A stretch of DNA of 64,000 bases, taken from NCBI RefSeq assembly GCF_019456655.1, contig NZ_CP080332.1, forward strand, positions 1,178,001-1,242,000, read 5' to 3'. Shown here one piece after another: positions 63,808-64,000 of the stretch. Positions within the stretch are counted from its first letter, which is position 1, and each line of letters opens with the position of its first letter. A program made the translations under genes and the position numbers. Origin of the DNA: Mycolicibacterium diernhoferi. Lineage in GTDB: Bacteria; Actinomycetota; Actinomycetes; Mycobacteriales; Mycobacteriaceae. The notes beneath the pieces are model-generated. The model did not search any database and was not told where the DNA came from. It saw nothing but the letters and a program-made list of their open reading frames with translations.

Positions 63808-64000
63808 GTGACGGATGCTGGGGGGTTCACCGCGGTCCGGCCGCCTTCGCTGCTCGATGCACTGCTTCCGCTGGGCGTGCTCGCCGGTCTGATCGCGGGT
63901 GCGCTGGCACTGTTCGGCCTTGCCGCACTGGACGGGCCGATTCAGGTGGCGCTCGTCCTGTGCTGCGCCGTGGCGGCGCTGATCGCGATGAAGAACGGAC
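63808..64000 (+). CDS. NhaC-type Na+/H+ antiporter, 5' part
   Basis: Starts at GTG 63808 (GGGAGGA upstream) and runs off the window; 64 codons seen. The pattern PPSLLDALLPLGVLAGLIAGALALFGLAALDGPIQVALVLCCAVAALIAMKNG in outline fits the N-terminus of NhaC antiporters (SLLDALIP... then a helix and the GP-Q-AL segment). Assignment from the N-terminus only. Confidence 0.7.
   Translation, partial: MTDAGGFTAVRPPSLLDALLPLGVLAGLIAGALALFGLAALDGPIQVALVLCCAVAALIAMKNG

Overview
The window is high-GC actinobacterial DNA from a mycobacterium, most likely a fast-growing Mycolicibacterium. The evidence is an MspA-family outer-membrane porin, F420-dependent glucose-6-phosphate dehydrogenase, many GTG and leaderless starts, and a right half that follows the Mycobacterium tuberculosis order end (Rv0670) - fadE8 - echA4 - Rv0674 - echA5 and Rv0681 - rpsL - rpsG - fusA1 - tuf. 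No tRNA, rRNA or CRISPR array was seen.

Region 1 (1-6.1 kb): glucose-6-phosphate metabolism (3' end of fgd, gnd, pgi), an intact IS30-family insertion sequence (3640-5026) and an MspA-type porin with an altered constriction loop.

Region 2 (6.1-41 kb) is a catabolic island of about 27 genes. It encodes five luciferase-like (LLM) oxidoreductases, a flavin reductase, two NCS1-family nucleobase/heterocycle permeases each translationally coupled to a tiny upstream ORF, two paralogous acyl-CoA synthetases, an alpha/beta hydrolase of the kynurenine-formamidase type, a nitronate-monooxygenase-like protein, acyl-CoA dehydrogenases, crotonases, a class III CoA-transferase, several SDRs (one a split FabG4), an aldehyde dehydrogenase, two metal-ligand-free cupins, EthD-, RidA- and YciI-like small proteins and a NYN-domain protein. 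It reads as uptake of a small, probably nitrogen-containing or cyclic compound, LLM monooxygenation and hydrolytic opening, CoA activation and beta-oxidation-like breakdown; the substrate cannot be read from the sequence. Two regulatory signals tie it together. Six near-identical 18-bp palindromes (consensus ATACCGACCGGTCGGTAT) sit on the promoters of six transcription units. A TTTC-N16-CCGATTTC box lies 35-37 nt upstream of the -10 of three LLM/cupin units. Local candidate regulators are a PucR-type activator (12131), itself behind one of the palindromes, and a TetR repressor (40383).

Region 3 (41-56.7 kb) is core: a Ca/cation antiporter, endonuclease IV, a PAP2 protein, a third cupin, the fadE8-echA4-PaaX-like-echA5 operon, secreted DUF3060 and VanX-like proteins, two DUF3558 lipoproteins, a TetR regulator and the str operon (rpsL, rpsG, fusA, tuf).

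Region 4 (56.7-64 kb) holds a mirrored duplicated two-component locus (kinase - regulator - regulator - kinase, all on the minus strand) whose kinases each carry a second degenerate module, then a SHOCT-domain membrane protein and the start of an NhaC-type antiporter.
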